Assembly: GCA_963849005.1 (NCBI GenBank)
Contig: CAWKGC010000021.1
Span: 1 to 64,000 of the forward strand
DNA length: 64,000 nucleotides
Direction of reading: 5' to 3'
Origin: CAWKGC01 sp963849005
GTDB lineage: Bacteria; Pseudomonadota; Gammaproteobacteria; Burkholderiales; Usitatibacteraceae
Under the pieces are notes generated by a model that searched no databases, was not told the origin of the DNA, and worked only from the letters and a program-made list of their open reading frames with translations. The position numbers and the translations under genes were made by a program. Shown here piece by piece: positions 55,099-64,000 of the stretch. The stretch's first letter is position 1; the number at the start of each line of letters is the position of its first letter.

Positions 55099-58000
55099 GC
55101 GCGCCGCGCCCGACCTCGACGAGCGCCTGCGCGCGCTCGATCCCGCGCGCAGCTTCATCGTGCAGGCGCCGGCGGGCTCGGGCAAGACCGAGCTGCTGAT
55201 CCAGCGCTTCCTCGTGCTGCTCGCGCACGTGGAGTCAGCCCGAGGAAATGGTCGCGGTGACGTTCACGCGCAAGGCCGCCGCCGAGATGCGCGAGCGCGT
55301 GCTCGATGCGCTCGCGAACGTGCAGGCGGGCGAGAAGCCGGAGAGCGCGCACGAGGCGAGGACGATGCAGCTTGCGGCCGACGCCGTCGCGCGCGACGCG
55401 CAGCTCGGCTGGGGCATCGCCGACAACCCGTCGCGCCTGCGCATCCAGACCATCGACTCGCTGCGCGGCATCGCTCACGCGGCAGATGCCGGTGCTGGCG
55501 CGGCTGGGCGCGCAGCCGGCGATCGAGGAGTTGCCCGAGGCGCTCTACGCGGAAGCCGCGCGCGCGACGATCGCGCTGGTGGAGGACGAGGGCAAGGCGG
55601 GCGAGGACCTCGCGCAATTGCTCGCGCACCTCGACAACGACGTCGCGCGCATCGAGGCGATGCTTGCCGAGATGCTGCGGCGGCGCGACCACTGGCTGCG
55701 TCCCATGCACGGGCTGGACCGCGCCGTGCTGGAGGCTGCGCTGGCGCGCGCGCGCAGCGAGGCCATGGCGCGCGCGCGCGGCTTGCTGCCGGCAGGCATC
55801 GCGGCGGAACTTGCCGCATTGGCGCGCTATGCCGCGGACAACCTCGCCGCGGCCGGTGCCGCGACCCCGCTTTCGCAATGGAAGGGCGCGGCCTGCCGGG
55901 CTGCGCGCAGGAAGACGAGGACGCGTGGCAGGGCCTGGCCGACCTGCTGCTGACCGCGCAGGATGAATGGCGCAAGACGGTCAACGTGAACCAGGGCTTT
56001 CCCCCCGGCGAGAGCGCCGCGGAGAAGCGCGAGCGCAAGGCGTGGAAGGAGAGGGCGATCGCGCTGCTCGATGCGCTCGCGGGAAGCGACGCGATCGCTG
56101 CCTGCGCTGGCCGACATGCGCCGCTTGCCGCCGGCGTCGTATTCCGAATGCGCAATGGCGGGCGCTGCAGGCGATCACCCGCCTGCTGCCGCGCGCGGTG
56201 GCGGAGCTGAAGCTGGTGTTCGCCGCGCGCGGCGCGGTGGACTTCACCGAGGTCGCGCAGGCCGCGCTGCGCGGCGCTCGGCGCGGCCGACGATCCGACC
56301 GATCTCGCGCTCGCGCTCGACTACCGCATCCGCCACCTGCTGATGGACGAATTCCAGGACACCTCGATCACGCCAGTACACGCTGGTGGAGCGCATGACC
56401 GCCGGCTGGGAGCCGGGCGACGGCCGCACGCTGTTCGCGGTCGGCGACCCGATGCAGTCGATCTACCGCTTTCGCGAAGCCGAGGTCGGCCTGTTCCTCA
56501 AGGCGCTGGCAACGAGGGGATCGGCAGCGTTGCGCTGGAGCCGATCGCTGCTCGAGGCGAATTTCCGCTCGCGCCCGGCATGGTCGATTGGGTGAACGCG
56601 AGCTTTCCCCACGTGCTCGGCTCGCGCGCCGACCCCGGCATCGGGCGCCGTCCCCTACACGGCGTCGCTCGCCATGCGCGAGCCGCGGCCGGGCGAGGGG
56701 CGGTCGCGGTCCATCCGCTTTTCGATGGCGATCGCGAAGGCGAGGCGCAGCGGGTGGTCGAGATCATCGGCGAGGCGCTCGACGGCAGATCCCACGGCGA
56801 AGATCGCCATCCTCGTGCAGGAACCGCGGGCACCTGGCGGCGATCGTGCCGGCGCTGAAAGCGGCGCGGACGCAAATTCAAGCGCGATCGACATCGATCC
56901 GCTCGGCTACGCGGCCGGTGGTGCAGGACCTGCTCGCGCTCACTCGCGCGCTGGAACATCTCGCCGACCGCAGCGCGTGGCTTGCGGTACTGCGCGCGCC
57001 ATGGTGCGGACTGACGCTCGCAGGACCTGCATGCGCTGGCGGGCGGCGACGCACCGGGCGACGAGGGGCAGATGCCGACGATCGTCGAGTCCCTCGGGAA
57101 CGAGCAGTGCCTCGCGCGGCTTTCCGACGATGGCCGGCGGCGCGCGGAACGCACGCGCGAAGTTCTCGGGGAGGCATTGCGCGCGCGCGCGCGCCTGCCG
57201 CTGCGCGAAAGGGTCGAGGGAGCGTGGCTCGCGCTGGGAGGCCCGGCCTGCGTCGTGGAGCCGACCGACCTCGAGGATGCCGACGTTTTCCTCGATCTTG
57301 TTTCCGCGCAGGAAAGCGCCGGGCGGATCGGGGATCGGGCCGCATTCGACGACGCGCTCGGCAGGCTCTATGCATTGCCCGATCGCGATGCCGGCGACAG
57401 CCTGCAGATCATGACCATCCACAAGTCGAAGGGCCTCGAGTTCGACCACGTCATCGTGCCCGGGCTCGACCGGCCGGGCGGCTCGGATGCCAAGCCCCTG
57501 GTGCGCTGGATCGAGCGCCCGGTCGAAGGTGGAGGCGAGCAGAGCGAACTCATGATCGCGCCGGTCGCCGAGACCGGCTCCGATCCCGACGCGATCTTCC
57601 AGTGGATCGAAAAGCTCGATCGCGAACGCGCGCGCCATGAAGATGCCCGCCTGCTCTATGTGGCGGCAACGCGCGCTCGCGAGCGCCTGCACTTGCTGGC
57701 CTCGGCGGGCGTGAACCGCAAGAAGGAACCCGTCTTGTCGAAGCCTTCCGACCGCGTCCTGCTGGCGCGCTTGTGGCCTGTGGTCCGGGCGCAATTCGCA
57801 GCGGCGATGCCGGCAATGGCGCCGCCGGAACGCGGGGGCGCGCGTGCCGCGCTGTCGCAGTCGAACACGAGGCTCGCGCCAACCTGGAGGCTTCCCGCGC
57901 CGCCTGCGTCCGTGGCGTGGCGCCCGCCTCCCGATCGCGAGGCGTTCAAGCCTTCGGTGGAATACTCATGGGCAAGCGAGAATGCGCGCCGCGTCGGCAC

Positions 58001-58481
58001 GGTCGTGCATCGCTGGCTGCAACGCATGGCCGAGGACGCGCTGGAAGGCTGGGATGCGGGTCGCATCGCGGCGCTGCGCCCGGCATACCGCCGCAGCCTC
58101 GAGTCCCTGGGACTCGCGGGAGCGGACCTCGATGGCGCGGCCGCGCGCGTTGCCGATGCCCTGGCCGGCGCGGTGACGGACCCGAAGGGACGCTGGGTCC
58201 TCGGGCCGCATGCCGAGGCGCGCAGCGAGTACCGCATCACGGTGCGCACGCCGGAAGGCTTCGAGCACCTCGCGGTGGACCGCACCTTCATCGACGAGGA
58301 TGCGCGCCGCTGGGTCGTCGATTACAAGACCGGCGCCCACGAAGGCGGCGACGTCGAGTCCTTCCTGGACCGTGAGCGCGAACGCCATGCCGGACAGCTG
58401 CGCCGCTATGCCGCGGCGCTGGGCGGCGAGGCCTCGCTCGGGCTGTACTTCCCCCTCATGAAGGCGTGGCGCGAAGTTTGA
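55082..58481 (+). CDS. AddA-like UvrD-family helicase with C-terminal nuclease (about a dozen frameshifts)
   Basis: About 1,130 residues. Motif I is FIVQAPAGSGKTELLIQRFL at 23-42, then MVAVTFTRKAAAEMRERVLD, IRHLLMDEFQDTS, AVGDPMQSIYRFREAEVGLF, IMTIHKSKGLEFDHVIVPGL and LYVAATRARERLHLLAS, all SF1 UvrD motifs. The C-terminal part from 57960 carries RRVGTVVHRWLQRM and FIDEDARRWVVDYKTGAHEG, a PD-(D/E)XK nuclease. Frame breaks occur near 55235, 55475, 55893, 56100, 56145, 56278, 56372, 56575, 56645, 56790, 56825, 56910 and 57020. From 57072 on the frame is whole. Alignment through every break suggests base-call errors, not decay. It pairs with the AddB-like protein to process double-strand breaks. 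Confidence 0.83.
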
Positions 58482-58553
58482 CGGAGACAGCCACGGCGTG
58501 GCTGCTGTAGTCTGGTTTCCTTTTCGCTGCACCAACCGAGGGAGAGCAAGGAC

Positions 58554-59531
58554 ATGGGCAAATCGACCACTCTGGCAGCGGGCCTGCTTTGCTTCGTCGC
58601 GCTGCTTGCCGGCGATGCCGGCGCGCAGGCGTTTCCGAGCAAGACGATTCGCATCATCGTGCCGTTCGCGCCGGGCGGGACCTCGGACGTGCTGGCGCGC
58701 ACTTTCGCGCCCAGGCTGCAGGAAGCGCTCGGGCAGACGGTCGTGGTCGAGAACCGCCCCGGGGCCAGCGGCAACATCGGCGCGGACATCGTCGCCAAGA
58801 GCGCGCCCGACGGCCATACCCTGGTGCTGATGGATGTCGGCAACCTCGTCATCAGCCCCAGCGTCAACCCGAAGATGCCCTTCGACATCATCAAGGACTT
58901 CGCTCCCGTCACGATCATCGCCTATTCACCGCACATGCTGGTCGTGAATGCCGAGCTGCCGTTCAACACCACGCGCGAACTCATCGCCTACGCCAAAGCC
59001 AATCCCGGCAAGCTGAACTACGCCACCACGGGGCAAGGCAGCGCGCCGCACCTCGCCGGGATCCTGTTCGCGCAGGGCACGGGCATCACCTGGGAGGACA
59101 TCCCCGGCAAGGGCGGCGCGGATTCGATCCTTCACGTGATCTCTGGGCAGGCCGACCTGCTGTTCAACGGCATGGTCGCCACGCAGCCGCACGTGAAGAG
59201 CGGCAAGCTGAAGCTGCTGGCGATGTCGAGCGAGAAGCGGCTGGCCTCGCTGCCCGATACGCCCACGGTCGCGGAGTCCGCAGGCCTTCCCGGCTTCGTC
59301 ACCGGGTCCTACCAGGGCGTGCTGGTCGCCGCCGGTACGCCGAAGCCGGTCGTGGCGCGCCTGCAAGCGGAGTTCGCGAAGATCGCCGCGATGCCGGAAG
59401 TGCGCGAGAGGCTGCAGGCGCTGGGTGCCGAGGCAGTGCTCAACTCCCCGGAGGCGTTCGCCGATTGGATGAAGGTCGAATCGGCGAAGTGGGCGGTGGT
59501 GGTGAAGAGGGCGAACCTCAAGCTCGAGTAG
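58554..59531 (+). CDS. Bug-family (TctC) periplasmic solute-binding protein
   Basis: Periplasmic receptor of 325 residues with a signal peptide (MGKSTTLAAGLLCFVALLAG, cut near residue 25). FPSKTIRIIVPFAPGGTSDV, VENRPGASGNIGADIVAKSA and DGHTLVLMDVGNLVI are the Bug signature blocks. Such receptors bind carboxylates or amides for tripartite tricarboxylate transporters. No tctA or tctB membrane genes are nearby, so this is an orphan receptor, as are many in betaproteobacteria, and may serve a distant transporter or signalling. GGGAGAGCAAGGAC precedes the ATG. Confidence 0.9.
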   Translation: MGKSTTLAAGLLCFVALLAGDAGAQAFPSKTIRIIVPFAPGGTSDVLARTFAPRLQEALGQTVVVENRPGASGNIGADIVAKSAPDGHTLVLMDVGNLVISPSVNPKMPFDIIKDFAPVTIIAYSPHMLVVNAELPFNTTRELIAYAKANPGKLNYATTGQGSAPHLAGILFAQGTGITWEDIPGKGGADSILHVISGQADLLFNGMVATQPHVKSGKLKLLAMSSEKRLASLPDTPTVAESAGLPGFVTGSYQGVLVAAGTPKPVVARLQAEFAKIAAMPEVRERLQALGAEAVLNSPEAFADWMKVESAKWAVVVKRANLKLE

Positions 59532-59546
59532 TCGCCCCTCGGCGGG

Positions 59547-59732
59547 TCAGCGCGGGTCGGGCAGGCCGAGCACGTCGCGGTGCTTGGCGGCGGGGGCGGC
59601 GAGCGAGGCGCCAAGGCGCTTCATCCCCGTCCATGCCGCGAAGATCGCGTTGGCAATCAGTTCGCCGAGGTATTGGCTGCGTTGCACCTGTGCTTGCCGC
59701 ACGAGGTAATCGATCCTGGACATGTCGTTCAT
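59547..59732 (-). CDS. Small cytoplasmic protein of 61 residues
   Basis: Frame starting MNDMSRIDYLVRQAQVQRSQ and continuing YLGELIANAIFAAWTGMKRL, ending HRDVLGLPDPR. AGGAG lies eight bases before the ATG at 59732 on the minus strand, a good ribosome site, so it is probably real. It is amphipathic and predicted helical, without a signal peptide. Similar short proteins are seen beside LysR genes in betaproteobacteria, but no function is known to me. It is divergent from the GcvA-like regulator at 59885 and may be its target. Confidence 0.6.
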   Translation of the reverse strand: MNDMSRIDYLVRQAQVQRSQYLGELIANAIFAAWTGMKRLGASLAAPAAKHRDVLGLPDPR

Positions 59733-59819
59733 TTGGCTCTCCTTGCGGAACATGCTTGCCGGGCTGGAAACCGACCGAATTGGCTTGAACTCCACCCTTG
59801 CAAACGAATATAGTGCGGA

Positions 59820-59834
59820 TGTTGCGGCGCAACA
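59820..59834. promoter_or_regulatory. Palindrome TGTTGC-GGC-GCAACA in a divergent LysR promoter region
   Basis: Perfect 6-base arms around GGC at 59820-59834, in the 152-base region between the 61-aa gene and the GcvA-like regulator. LysR regulators normally bind such interrupted dyads in their own divergent promoters. It lies 51 bases before the regulator start. Confidence 0.45.
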
Positions 59835-59884
59835 AACGAGTAATTCTCGTCCGACGCCTTAGGAAAACAGGGTTTTACCGCTGC

Positions 59885-60877
59885 ATGACAGACCGCCTGC
59901 CCCCGTTGAATGCCCTGCGCGCCTTCGAGTCGGCCGCGCGCCACCTGAGCTTCAAGAAGGCGGCGGCGGAGCTTCACGTCACTGCCGCGGCGGTGAGCCA
60001 CCAGATCAAGGCACTCGAGGACTACCTCGGGTTCCCGTTGTTCCGGCGCCTCACCCGCGCGCTCGAACTCACCAATGAAGCCCAGCTGATGCTGCCCAAG
60101 CTGCGCGAGGGATTCGCCTGCCTCGCGGCGGCGATCGCGCGCGTGCGGGAAGCGGATGGCGACGGGCGGCTCACGGTCATCGCGCCGCCAAGCTTCACCA
60201 CGCGCTGGCTGATGCCCAGGCTGAACCGCTTCACCACCGCGCATCCGGACATCGAGCTGCATCTGGCCAGCAGCGTGCAGATGATCGATGACAGCGAGGC
60301 TGCGGCGGCAGGCGACGCCGTTCGCCCCGATGCGCTGGACGATGCGCCGGGCGTGACGATCCGCTTCGGCTCGGGACGCTATCCCGGCATGCAGGTCGAC
60401 CGCCTGTTCCGCCCCTACTATGTGCCGGTGTGCAGCCCGCGCCTGCTCGAAGGCGAACTGCACCTCGACACTCCCTGGGACCTGCGCTCCCACACGCTCA
60501 TCCACGACGATTCGATTCCCGACCGCGCCGAGCGGCCGCGCTGGGAAACGTGGCTGCAGACGGCGAAGGTGGAGGGCGTGGACGCCTCGCGCGGGCCGCA
60601 TTTCAGCGACGCCTCGCTGGCGCTGCAGGCGGCGATCGACGGCCTCGGCGTCGCGCTCGGCTTGCGTCCGCTGGTCGACGACGATGTCGCCGAGGGACGG
60701 CTCGTGGTGCCCTTCGACCTTGCGTTGCCGACCAACTTCGCTTTCTATCTCGTCGCCGAGGAAGCGGTCGGGCGGCTTGCCGCCGTCGAGGCGTTCCGCC
60801 GCTGGCTGCTGGATGAAGCGGCCGAGGTGCCGAACCGGGAAGCGCCGGGAACGCGCCCTGCCGCCGAAGCGGCCTGA
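59885..60877 (+). CDS. LysR-family regulator, GcvA-like
   Basis: Regulator of 330 residues. The N-terminus LPPLNALRAFESAARHLSFK and AAAELHVTAAAVSHQIKALE is the GcvA/AmpR-type winged helix. The effector domain begins near 95 (RLTVIAPPSFTTRWLMPRLN) and includes a DASLALQAAIDGLGVALGLR segment. I use ATG 59885 because the conserved MTDRLPPLNALR starts there; the frame is open from 59798. It is divergent from a 61-aa protein gene and convergent with yceH, one base separating the stops. Effector unknown. Confidence 0.87.
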   Translation: MTDRLPPLNALRAFESAARHLSFKKAAAELHVTAAAVSHQIKALEDYLGFPLFRRLTRALELTNEAQLMLPKLREGFACLAAAIARVREADGDGRLTVIAPPSFTTRWLMPRLNRFTTAHPDIELHLASSVQMIDDSEAAAAGDAVRPDALDDAPGVTIRFGSGRYPGMQVDRLFRPYYVPVCSPRLLEGELHLDTPWDLRSHTLIHDDSIPDRAERPRWETWLQTAKVEGVDASRGPHFSDASLALQAAIDGLGVALGLRPLVDDDVAEGRLVVPFDLALPTNFAFYLVAEEAVGRLAAVEAFRRWLLDEAAEVPNREAPGTRPAAEAA

Positions 60878-60878
60878 C

Positions 60879-61568
60879 TTACCCCGCCGGGCGCGAGGGC
60901 GGCGCCACGCCGAGTTCCGCGCAAAGCTTCGTTACCGTCTCCCGCAGCGACTCGACTTCGCCCTGCAGCTCGTCGAGGTTGGCCTTCAATGCGGCGATCT
61001 CGCTTATCGTGACCACGTCGCCTTGCGTCGCAGCCGGCGCGGACGCGGCAATCTCGACGGCCGGCTCGCCGGAGAGCAGGTGCGTCCAGCGGTTTTCGCG
61101 CGAGCCCGGCTGCCGGGGCAGTTCGCGCACCAGCGCGCCTTCCGGGCGCTCGGCCAGCTCCTGCAGGAAGGCCTCCACGGAAGAGATGTCGCTGAACTTG
61201 TGCAGGCGGTCGCTGTTGATGCGCAGTTCGCCGGTGGTCTGCGCGCCACGCAGGAACATCGTCGCCAGCAGCGCCACGGATTGCGGCGGCACGCGCAGCA
61301 CGCGTCCCGTGTTGTGGGCATAGCGCATCACGCGCCCGCCGCTCGATTCCATCGCGAGCGAAAGCGACTTCAGGTGATCCAACGCGGACTGCACCTCCGC
61401 GTCGGTCGCGCTGATCACCGGGTCGCGGCTGTTCTTCTGGTTGCAGCCCGAGACGAGCGCGTTCAGGGTGAGCGGATAGGTGTCGGGAACGGTGCGTTCC
61501 TTCTCGACCAGCACGCCGAGGACGCGGGTCTCGAGGAGCGACAGGGCAGGCAATGCGTGGGCGGTCAT
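60879..61568 (-). CDS. yceH: YceH/DUF480 family protein
   Basis: Cytoplasmic protein of 229 residues with two winged-helix domains. Family blocks are LSLLETRVLGVLVEKERTVP, YPLTLNALVSGCNQKNSRDP, AEVQSALDHLKSLSLAMESS and VALLATMFLRGAQTTGELRI. It ends in a coiled-coil segment (ALKANLDELQGEVESLRETV). E. coli YceH is comparable in length and not biochemically characterised. The start at 61568 is 11 bases after the srkA stop, so both are co-transcribed. Confidence 0.88.
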   Translation of the reverse strand: MTAHALPALSLLETRVLGVLVEKERTVPDTYPLTLNALVSGCNQKNSRDPVISATDAEVQSALDHLKSLSLAMESSGGRVMRYAHNTGRVLRVPPQSVALLATMFLRGAQTTGELRINSDRLHKFSDISSVEAFLQELAERPEGALVRELPRQPGSRENRWTHLLSGEPAVEIAASAPAATQGDVVTISEIAALKANLDELQGEVESLRETVTKLCAELGVAPPSRPAG

Positions 61569-61579
61569 GGAACTCTCCG

Positions 61580-62584
61580 TCAGGCGGTGAGTGGCGGCTC
61601 GTTCATCGCGCCGACCTGCTCGCGCAGCTCGATGATGCGGTCCTGCCAGTAGCGGTGGGTATTGAACCAGGGAAAGGCGAGCGGGAACGCCGGATCGTCC
61701 CAGCGCCGCGCGAGCCACGCCGAATAGTGCAGCAGCCGAAGCGTGCGCAGGGCCTCGAGAAGATGCAGCTCGCGGCGGTTGAAGTCGCAGAAGTCCTCGT
61801 AGCCGGCGAGCACGTCGCCCAGCGCGCGGGACATGGTCTCGCGGTCTCCCGAGAGCAGCATCCACAGGTCCTGCACCGCCGGGCCGGTTCGCGCGTCGTC
61901 GAGGTCGACGAAGTGCGGGCCGGGCGCGGACTGCATCGAATCGAGCGGCGTCCAGAGGATGTTGCCGGCATGGCAGTCGCCGTGCAGGCGCAGCGTGCCG
62001 ACCGGGCCGGCACGCTCGTAGCAGCGCGCCACGCCTTCGAGCGCGAGGTCGGCCACCGCAACCCACGCTTCGCGCAGGTCCGCGGGAATGAAGTCGTGGT
62101 CGAGCAGCCACTGGCGCGGCTCGCGGCCGAAGCTTTCGATGTCGAGCTCGGGCCTGTGCGCGAAAGGCCGGGTCGCGCCGACCGCGTGGATGCGCCCCAT
62201 GAAGCGGCCGATCCACTCGAGCACCACGGGATCCTCGAGCTCGGGCGAGCGCCCGCCGCGGCGCGGGAACACCGCGAAGCGAAAGCCGCCGAAGTGATGC
62301 AGCGTCCGGCCATCGAAGGCGCTCGGCGCCACGACCTGGATCTCGAGTGAGTCGAGTTCCGCGGCGAAGGCATGTTCCTCGTCGATCTGGGCGTCGCTCC
62401 ACCGCGCCGGCCGGTAGAACTTCGCGACCACCGGCTTCTGGTCCTCTATGCCCACCTGGTAGACGCGATTCTCGTAGCTGTTGAGCGCATGCAGGTGGCC
62501 GTCGCAGGCGAGCCCGAGGCTCTCGACCGCATCGAGGATGGTGTCGGGAGTGAGTCCGGAATACGGCGTGGGATCGTCGGCCAT
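61580..62584 (-). CDS. srkA: Stress response kinase SrkA/YihE-like
   Basis: Kinase-like protein of 334 residues in the aminoglycoside-phosphotransferase fold. ALNSYENRVYQVGIEDQKPV, VVAKFYRPARWSDAQIDEEH (with the ATP lysine), LRLHGDCHAGNILWTP (catalytic HxDxxxxN) and FVDLDDARTGPAVQDLWMLL (metal DxD) are all as in E. coli SrkA, which protects from stress-linked toxin killing. Homology begins at the ATG at 62584; an upstream frame from 62638 has no conserved part. It is divergent from ybiB. Confidence 0.9.
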   Translation of the reverse strand: MADDPTPYSGLTPDTILDAVESLGLACDGHLHALNSYENRVYQVGIEDQKPVVAKFYRPARWSDAQIDEEHAFAAELDSLEIQVVAPSAFDGRTLHHFGGFRFAVFPRRGGRSPELEDPVVLEWIGRFMGRIHAVGATRPFAHRPELDIESFGREPRQWLLDHDFIPADLREAWVAVADLALEGVARCYERAGPVGTLRLHGDCHAGNILWTPLDSMQSAPGPHFVDLDDARTGPAVQDLWMLLSGDRETMSRALGDVLAGYEDFCDFNRRELHLLEALRTLRLLHYSAWLARRWDDPAFPLAFPWFNTHRYWQDRIIELREQVGAMNEPPLTA

Positions 62585-62755
62585 GCCGTCATTGTACGTT
62601 TTGGTGCTGCAGCGCAGCAGCACTATGAGGGTGCGCACGCGCGATTTGCGCTCCGCATTGACGCATGCTCCTGCCCCGCAGGCCCGCGATCCGGGCGTGA
62701 TCCGGTGGCACGCTTAGTGCTGTTCAACCGGCATTGAATCTGCGGGGACAGGACG

Positions 62756-63732
62756 ATGATCTCCTTCTCGAGCGAATTGCGGCGGCTCGCGCGCGTCGAT
62801 GGCGTTGAACACCTGGACGCCGACGAGGCGTTCCACTTGTTCGGCGCGATGCTCGATGGCGGCGTGCCGGATCTCGAACTCGGCGCCTTGTGGATGGCGC
62901 TTGCCGCCGGCACCGAGACCGCCGACGTGCGCTGCGGGTTCCACCGGGCCCTGGGCGAACGCGTGCAGCGCTGGCGCCCGCCGACGGCCCGCATGCCCAT
63001 CGTCCTGCCTGCCTATGGGCTGCATCCGGGCGACGCCCATCTCGTCCCCTTGCTTGCCATGCTCCTCGTGCGCTTCGAAGTCCCGGTGCTCGTGCACGGT
63101 CCGATCGAATCGCCGCACCATGCTTCGCTCGCCTGCGTGCTGCGCGAACTCGGCGTGCTGCCTTGCGCGAGCGCGGCGCAGGCGCAGGCGCAACTCGACG
63201 AAGGCCATGTGACTTTCGTGCCGGTCGGATTGCTTTCCCCGGGCTTGCCGCGCTGGTCGCGCTGCGCAACCGCCTGGGCGTGGACAGCGTCGCGCAATTG
63301 CTTGCCCATGCGGTCGAGCCTTTCGAAGCGCCATCGCTGCGCGTGGCCTCCAGCGTCCCGGGCCATGCGTCCGGGCGGCTGGAATTGCTGTTCGGCGAAG
63401 CGGGGGGCGAGGCGCTCACGCTCGTGTGGCCGCCCGGACGCACGCCTGCGCAACTGCATTCGCGACCGCGCATCGAGCGGGTGCGCGACGGCGCGCGCGA
63501 GTGCCTGTTCGAGGCCGAGGTCCAGGAAGCGCGCTCGGCGCCGGGCATGCCCGACGGCTCCGACGCGCGCGACCTCGCCGCGTGGATACGCCGCGCAGCG
63601 GAAGGGTCCGCGGCGCTGCCGATGCCGGTGGTGAACCTGCTCGCGGCCTGCCTCCATGCCTCGGGATTCAGCGCGGATTTCATGCAGGCCAAGGCGATCG
63701 TCGCGCTGAGGACGGGGCGACTCGCGGCCTGA
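62756..63732 (+). CDS. ybiB: YbiB-like protein (phosphoribosyltransferase fold, one frameshift)
   Basis: Protein of about 325 residues in the YbiB/TrpD2 group, which has the anthranilate-phosphoribosyltransferase fold and binds nucleic acid. The N-terminal frame has HLDADEAFHLFGAMLDGGVP, DLELGALWMALAAGTETADV and VPVLVHGPIESPHH. Near 63244 the frame changes, and the C-terminal part continues with GLAALVALRNRLGVDSVAQL and FSADFMQAKAIVALRTG. A lost base explains the change. E. coli YbiB is LexA-regulated; no LexA box was recognised upstream here. It is probably cytoplasmic and single-gene. Confidence 0.82.
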
Positions 63733-63762
63733 GCGGCAATCCCCTTCGTCCCTTGCGGGCAT

Positions 63763-63791
63763 TTGAAGGCGCCGCGGGGAACGGTGCTAGA
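63763..63791 (+). promoter_or_regulatory. Possible promoter before the 32-aa peptide gene
   Basis: TTGAAG at 63763-63768, a 17-base spacer and GCTAGA at 63786-63791 give a plausible sigma-70 pair in the 106-base gap after ybiB. Both hexamers are imperfect. Confidence 0.35.
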
Positions 63792-63838
63792 CTTTCCCCG
63801 CACGTTTCCTCATTCCACTCGCCGGGGGGCACACCAAG

Positions 63839-63937
63839 ATGAAAAATCCGCTCGATTCGCTGTGGGGCACGGTCATCACCGGCCTCGTCCTTACGGCCGT
63901 CCTCTATTACCTTGTCAAAGGCATGATGGGAGGATGA
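63839..63937 (+). CDS. 32-aa single-helix membrane peptide
   Basis: Short frame MKNPLDSLWGTVITGLVLTA followed by VLYYLVKGMMGG: one membrane helix with a short cytoplasmic end. GGGGGG at about 63824-63829 lies ten bases before the ATG and may serve as ribosome site. Its stop overlaps an ATG (ATGA at 63934-63937) that opens the next frame, so the two genes are coupled. Too short for ordinary gene finders. It may be a small partner of the membrane protein that follows. Confidence 0.55.
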   Translation: MKNPLDSLWGTVITGLVLTAVLYYLVKGMMGG

Positions 63938-63939
63938 CC

Positions 63940-64000
63940 ATGGACTTCATCCAGTACGGACTCGGTCGTTGGCTGCACATCCTGGCAGGCGTCATGTGGA
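63940..64000 (+). CDS. Membrane protein, start only (possibly PuuD/urate-oxidase-like N-terminus)
   Basis: The window ends 61 bases into this gene. The visible start, MDFIQYGLGRWLHILAGVMW, has the WLHILAGVMW helix seen at the N-terminus of PuuD-like and related haem-containing membrane proteins. GGAGG at 63929-63933 suits ATG 63940; ATG 63934 is an alternative that overlaps the upstream stop. Identity is provisional because only 20 residues can be read. Confidence 0.45.
   Translation, partial: MDFIQYGLGRWLHILAGVMW

Overview
The window is GC-rich DNA packed with genes and reads as a chromosomal segment of a betaproteobacterium. The evidence is the mix of families: a Bug/TctC-type solute receptor, type B L31, the trxA-rho pair, FdxA, a GcvA-like LysR regulator, an AddB/AddA-like repair pair and DUF1302/DUF1329 envelope proteins. 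I see no rRNA, tRNA, CRISPR array, transposase or prophage gene.

Layout. 1-0.8 kb is a lower-GC, heavily frameshifted piece of a GH57/DUF3536 glycosidase that runs abruptly into the second half of an acyl-CoA dehydrogenase, so this edge is probably chimeric. 0.8-13.3 kb is a fatty-acid degradation block: fadE (truncated), two thiolases, two hydratase/3-hydroxyacyl-CoA dehydrogenase fusions with opposite domain order, an acyl-CoA ligase and two thioesterase-like proteins. 13.5-20.3 kb is a four-gene envelope cluster (DUF1302 barrel, DUF1329, YCF48 propeller, MMPL/RND transporter) ending in a clear terminator. Its position suggests it moves a lipid-like substrate that the preceding enzymes handle. 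20.5-33 kb is mixed housekeeping and stress genes: a glycosyltransferase, a MOSC protein, an SPFH-GYF/zinc-ribbon pair, peroxiredoxin, an SDR, a Y-family polymerase, MsrC, oligopeptidase B and two EamA exporters. Two large palindromic repeats and several smaller dispersed repeats lie among them.

33-49 kb carries fhs, a Ser/Thr kinase fused to a cyclic-nucleotide-binding domain, DUF456 and Yip1 membrane proteins, a glycolate oxidase operon (two GlcD paralogues, GlcE, a GST, GlcF), a LysR/cytochrome c divergent pair, a GT39-like transferase, rpmE2, rho and trxA. 49.5-64 kb carries fdxA, a cydA-small ORF-cydB terminal oxidase operon, the AddB/AddA-like pair, an orphan Bug receptor, a GcvA-like regulator facing a 61-aa protein gene, yceH-srkA, ybiB, and a 32-aa membrane peptide ahead of a cut-off membrane protein.

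Sequence quality matters here. I count roughly 40 single-base frame breaks, nearly all explained by one extra base. They cluster at 39.6-48.7 kb and 54.2-57.1 kb and hit normally indispensable genes such as rho. I treat them as sequencing or assembly errors and give each broken gene its full intended span.
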